Positions 7,484 to 9,005 of a DNA stretch of 9,005 bases are shown here, in pieces. This DNA is from an uncultured Muribaculaceae bacterium (GTDB lineage Bacteria; Bacteroidota; Bacteroidia; Bacteroidales; Muribaculaceae): NCBI GenBank assembly GCA_910583795.1, contig CAJTZQ010000103.1, positions 1 to 9,005 of the forward strand, written 5' to 3'. Under the pieces are notes generated by a model. That model saw nothing but the letters and a program-made list of their open reading frames with translations, was not told the origin of the DNA and did not search any database. Numbering within the stretch: the stretch's first letter is position 1; each line of letters begins with the position of its first letter. Position numbers and translations under genes: made by a program.

Positions 7484-7584
7484 CTGCGGCCATGAGTGGC
7501 ATAAGACAAGTGTGGAGTTGAGGCAAGGCAGGGATACCCAAATTTTAGAGGTACGAGAAAATTTGTGGAGACTCACGGTCGCAG
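7484..7584. ncRNA. Candidate structured element of about 100 nt, strand uncertain
   Basis: An outer stem joins 7484-7497 (CTGCGGCCATGAGT) to 7571-7584 (ACTCACGGTCGCAG): 13 of 14 positions pair if one G-U is allowed on the + strand. Inside, 7537-7546 (CCCAAATTTT) pairs with 7558-7568 (AAAATTTGTGG) with one bulged T, closing an 11-nt loop. The 5' side carries 39 unpaired nt (7498-7536) and the 3' side only AG. The two nested stems so close together argue against chance, but no RNA family is recognised and no promoter is clear. It could also be a miniature repeat element. Confidence 0.35.
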
Positions 7585-7712
7585 CAGCCGACGTAAAACG
7601 CAGCGGCACTTGACGTTGCTCACGGATACAGTAATTTCGCACAGAAAAACACCTCCCTACCAAGACTCAATCGCATCAGGGAAATCCATACCGGATATTT
7701 TTGTGAGTATGT

Positions 7713-7750
7713 TTCCAAAGACTCCGGCTCAAAAGCCGATTATTCCAAAG
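7713..7750. repeat. Small hairpin flanked by TTCCAAAG direct repeats
   Basis: CGGCT-CAAA-AGCCG (7725-7738) is a 5-bp hairpin with a 4-nt loop. TTCCAAAG stands on both sides (7713-7720 and 7743-7750). The stem is short and no T-run follows. Significance is unclear; possibly the scar of a small insertion. Confidence 0.3.
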
Positions 7751-7799
7751 CAAATATTGTCTGATTTGTAAGATTATGTAAGGTGTAAAACCCAAAATA

Positions 7800-7966
7800 T
7801 TAAGTACCTAGGAAAAATAAATGTGCATATGATTGTCTTATAGTGCGAGCGAGATATGAAGTCGTGAAGATGGAATTATGGGGTTCCATAACGACTGATG
7901 AACGGCTTTATAGGTTGCCGCAATATATGGCTGGCATCTGTTCATTTATTTTTCGTAGGTACTTAA
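7800..7966. mobile_element. MITE-like element with 24-bp inverted repeats and TTAA ends
   Basis: The left end 7800-7823 and right end 7943-7966 are reverse complements at 23 of 24 positions; the only mismatch is 7811/7955. The similarity continues weakly inward (7824-7831 against 7935-7942). Both arms begin with the palindrome TTAA (7800-7803, 7963-7966), which could be a 4-bp target duplication around a 20-bp terminal repeat starting GTACCTAGG. A second reading uses arms starting TAAGTACC with flanks AATAT/AATAA. The 119-bp interior has no gene but holds a stem (GTCGT 7861-7865 with ACGAC 7891-7895, enclosing ATGGAA/TTCCAT). Size, inverted ends and absence of a transposase fit a miniature inverted-repeat element mobilised by a relative elsewhere. 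An invertible DNA segment is the alternative, but no outward promoter is seen inside. Confidence 0.65.
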
Positions 7967-7984
7967 ATAATTGTTGTAACTTTG
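7951..7984 (+). promoter_or_regulatory. Bacteroidetes promoter of the small toxin-antitoxin operon
   Basis: TAACTTTG (7977-7984) matches the -7 consensus TAnnTTTG exactly. A -33-like TTTC lies at 7951-7954 (22-nt gap), or TTCG at 7952-7955 (21-nt gap). Those bases are inside the right arm of the inverted-repeat element, so the element may supply part of the promoter. Transcription would start near 7991, about 15 nt before the first ATG. Confidence 0.75.
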
Positions 7985-8005
7985 TAATCATAACAGTACG
8001 AAAAT

Positions 8006-8215
8006 ATGTCAGAACAGGAAATGAACTCATACCGTTTCACTTCAGGCCAGGAACCAAGTGACGAAATGCTGGCACAGCTTATGAAGGAGGTGGCTCATGA
8101 TGCCAAGGTGCGTCAGGAGCGAGCCACCTCTGCCTATTTTTCTGAAATGCGCCGCAATGCCGAAGCAAAAAAGACTAAATGGGCAGATCGCATAAACAGC
8201 GTGATAAATGGTTAA
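8006..8215 (+). CDS. Small acidic/helical protein, putative antitoxin of a zeta-type module
   Basis: This 69-residue protein has no signal peptide or membrane segment. It is highly charged and looks helical: SDEMLAQLMKEVAHDAKVRQ followed by a basic C-terminal half (MRRNAEAKKTKWADRINS). The start at 8006 follows an A-rich leader and lies about 22 nt after a perfect -7 box; a second ATG at 8021 would remove five residues. Its last 8 bp overlap the ATG of the zeta-like toxin remnant, the usual spacing of a coupled antitoxin-toxin pair. I recall similar small ORFs before zeta-toxin family genes in Bacteroidales, but it does not resemble the classical Epsilon or PezA antitoxins. The antitoxin role is inferred from position. 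The reading frame appears intact although its toxin is not. Confidence 0.65.
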   Translation: MSEQEMNSYRFTSGQEPSDEMLAQLMKEVAHDAKVRQERATSAYFSEMRRNAEAKKTKWADRINSVING

Positions 8216-8457
8216 GCCAGGAAGAAAGCCGGAACTCATAGTGATTGCCGGACCTAATGGGTCGGGCAAGACTTCCGTGACGCAAAAATTTCTTCATCAT
8301 GAATGGGCTGATGGAACTGTCTATATCGTATATCTATGATAATTCTGTTAACGACCGGGATGCTCAGATTCAGTTCTGGCTCAGTAACGGAAAACTGGAG
8401 AAGATGTATGTCAAGGAACTTCCGATATGGGCAAAAAACATTATACCAGACCAATGA
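8208..8457 (+). pseudogene. Zeta-toxin-like kinase, internally deleted and frameshifted
   Basis: Zeta toxins phosphorylate UDP-N-acetylglucosamine (or related nucleotide-sugar substrates) and stop cell-wall synthesis. The 5' part (8208-8327) reads MVKPGRKPELIVIAG, then Walker A GPNGSGKT, then SVTQKFLHHEWADGTVYI; it then runs into TGA at 8337-8339. The 3' part, one base out of frame (8329-8457), reads YIYDNSVNDRDAQIQFW, then LSNGKLEKMYVKELPIWAKNI, which matches the C-terminal end of the same family as I know it. Together they make about 82 residues against roughly 190-200 in intact relatives, so on the order of 110 central residues are missing, including the region expected to carry the catalytic Asp and substrate-binding residues. 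TATATC occurs on both sides of the junction (8322-8327, 8329-8334). The ATG overlaps the upstream gene by 8 bp. The product, if made, is a 43-residue P-loop peptide and should be inactive. Confidence 0.82.
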
Positions 8458-8724
8458 TAAACATAACACATATGCTATACGAACAGATACGCGCTTGAAC
8501 AGGCTATTCGTTCTGCCCTTCAGGTGCGAATTGATACAGACCCGGAGGTAACGGACTGCTATCTTCGTATAAATCCCGACAACTGGCTTGTCCAAGTGAT
8601 GTATATAGAGGAAAGCAATCTGCCGAGTGATAAGGACTCGATTTATTTCCTTGCGGACAAGTCAGGGGATTCATTCAATATCAGAAGGCGTGGCGAAGCT
8701 GTCGCCTTCATGAAGCGTGTATAA
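8454..8724 (+). pseudogene. Third gene of the toxin operon, unknown function, apparent frameshift
   Basis: An ATG at 8454 overlaps the toxin stop (ATGA) and opens MINITHMLYEQIRA before a TGA at 8493-8498. One frame over, the sequence continues without a break: ALEQAIRSALQVRIDTDPEV, then TDCYLRINPDNW to a TAA at 8722-8724. The switch lies at ATACGCGCTTGAA (8487-8499). Restoring one CG unit would give IRALEQAIRSAL and a continuous 90-residue soluble protein with an N-terminal helix and a strand-rich middle (WLVQVMYIEE, SIYFLADKSG, FNIRRR). As it stands only a GTG at 8524 could start a 66-residue product, with no ATG available upstream. No family is recognised. A programmed +1 shift or a real start at 8524 cannot be excluded; a decayed gene next to a deleted toxin is simplest. 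Confidence 0.6.
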
Positions 8725-8736
8725 AAGTAATTTGTT

Positions 8737-8946
8737 ATGAACAATAGAAACAAGATTGTACTGAAAGCCATAGTCATGTTAATGGCATACGGAGCGATAA
8801 TGGCTGCGGTCATATATTTTCTCAATGGCTGTATGTTTGATAAGTGGAAAACCGTAACTTGGTCTATATTCATGCTCTTTGGTGGGTTGCAGAGCTATAG
8901 ATGGTATCAAAATAAAATCGAAGAACTAAACGATAAAGAGGATTGA
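8737..8946 (+). CDS. Small two-helix membrane protein, function unknown
   Basis: This 69-residue protein has two hydrophobic segments, about residues 7-29 (IVLKAIVMLMAYGAIMAAVI) and 38-56 (TVTWSIFMLFGGLQSYRWY). A basic N-terminus (MNNRNK) and a short loop (NGCMFDKWK) suggest both ends face the cytoplasm, with a charged tail NKIEELNDKED. The first helix carries small residues (AYGAIMAA) that could pack against a partner. It starts 12 bp after the frameshifted gene and no promoter is visible between, so it probably belongs to the same operon. It is the only intact member besides the putative antitoxin. I do not recognise a family. Holin-like, toxin-like or accessory membrane roles are all possible and none is shown. 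Confidence 0.65.
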   Translation: MNNRNKIVLKAIVMLMAYGAIMAAVIYFLNGCMFDKWKTVTWSIFMLFGGLQSYRWYQNKIEELNDKED

Positions 8947-8967
8947 TGACTAAATTTCAAGGGAATA

Positions 8968-8982
8968 CGCTGTATGTCAGCG
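8968..8982. promoter_or_regulatory. Short dyad CGCTG-TATGT-CAGCG ahead of the last promoter
   Basis: Five bases pair around a 5-nt centre, ending 8 bp before the -7 box at 8991. AAAA rather than a T-run follows on the + strand. An operator overlapping the -33 region is possible; chance is also possible. Confidence 0.25.
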
Positions 8983-8990
8983 AAAATGTG

Positions 8991-8998
8991 TAACTTTG
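8991..8998 (+). promoter_or_regulatory. Bacteroidetes -7 promoter box at the right edge
   Basis: TAACTTTG followed by CA matches TAnnTTTG exactly and repeats the box used by the small operon at 7977. No TTTG is visible at the -33 position. The transcript would begin at or just beyond the end of the window and serve a gene not included here. Confidence 0.6.
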
Positions 8999-9005
8999 CA
9001 TATTG

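Larger units (their letters stand above)
6925..7799. other. Gene-poor intergenic stretch with many small palindromes
   Basis: No reading frame here has a convincing start, composition or recognisable product on either strand; the longest open frames cross hairpins and look accidental. The stretch holds the hairpins and repeats listed separately. Other small items are CATGCC/GGCATG (6956-6970), a direct repeat GTTTATTTC (7390-7398 and 7414-7422), and AGCTC-TTT-GAGCT near 7433-7445. The patchwork of palindromes and short repeats suggests remnants of dispersed repeat elements or an unannotated RNA rather than ordinary spacer DNA. Confidence 0.6.

Noticed and set aside
7408..7663. Minus-strand frames including one ending SALSKELKELHKREINV
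   Set aside because: The last 25 residues look protein-like, but there is no ATG start with that frame and the rest is low in credibility; a gene remnant is possible but unsupported.
7565..7771. 68-codon plus-strand frame with a GTG start
   Set aside because: It starts inside the nested-stem element, is rich in Arg/Ser/Thr/Pro without domain features, and has no promoter; its more regular C-terminal half was noted but is not enough.
7800..7966. Invertible promoter (phase-variation switch)
   Set aside because: The inverted repeats are long enough, but the only good promoter box lies outside the right arm, none is seen inside on either strand, and no recombinase gene is nearby.
7843..8061. 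72-codon plus-strand frame starting at GTG
   Set aside because: It runs from inside the inverted-repeat element through the right arm, the promoter box and the start of the antitoxin gene in another frame, so it is accidental.
8336..8551. 71-codon plus-strand frame across the toxin remnant
   Set aside because: It is out of frame with both the recognisable zeta-toxin C-terminus and the third gene, whose sequences explain this stretch better.

Overview
The window looks like a Bacteroidales chromosome segment (Bacteroides/Muribaculaceae-like; genus not resolvable by eye). This rests on fimbrial lipoproteins with LASC/ISAC-type lipoboxes followed by acidic residues, a DUF3575 + DUF5119 + fimbrillin gene order, and two copies of the Bacteroidetes -7 promoter box (TAACTTTG). 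Every supported gene is on the + strand.

Region 1 (about 100-6890) is a fimbrial (FimA/Mfa1-type, 'type V pilus') operon. In order it encodes an OmpA-like/DUF3575 outer-membrane protein, a DUF5119 FimB/Mfa2-like anchor lipoprotein overlapping it by 4 bp, a fimbrillin with a GTG start, and a 993-residue fimbrillin lipoprotein with a long C-terminal module that fits a tip adhesin. The operon ends at a textbook 14-bp-stem intrinsic terminator followed by a second hairpin. The likely pathway is lipoprotein export, movement to the outer membrane, proteolytic maturation and donor-strand polymerisation, with the DUF5119 protein as anchor and the large protein at the tip.

Region 2 (about 6886-7985) is about 1.1 kb with no convincing gene. 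It is dense in structure: several palindromic hairpins, a 15-bp tandem repeat, a roughly 100-nt segment closed by a 14-position stem, and a 167-bp element bounded by 24-bp inverted repeats with one mismatch and TTAA at each end, which is probably a MITE. Its right end lies directly upstream of the promoter of the next operon.

Region 3 (about 7977-8946) is a small, tightly packed operon that reads as a decaying zeta-toxin-type toxin-antitoxin module. It holds an intact 69-residue putative antitoxin, a zeta-like kinase toxin whose middle is deleted and whose two ends are out of frame, a third gene apparently broken by loss of one CG unit in a CGCG run, and an intact 69-residue two-helix membrane protein. 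A further -7 promoter box at the extreme right edge points to a gene beyond the window.

The most interesting signals are the MITE-like element abutting the promoter, the toxin deletion that leaves an orphan antitoxin, the CG-slip frameshift in an unknown third gene of that operon, and two adjacent in-frame tandem duplications in the putative tip fimbrillin. All family names come from reading the translations by eye; no search was run.
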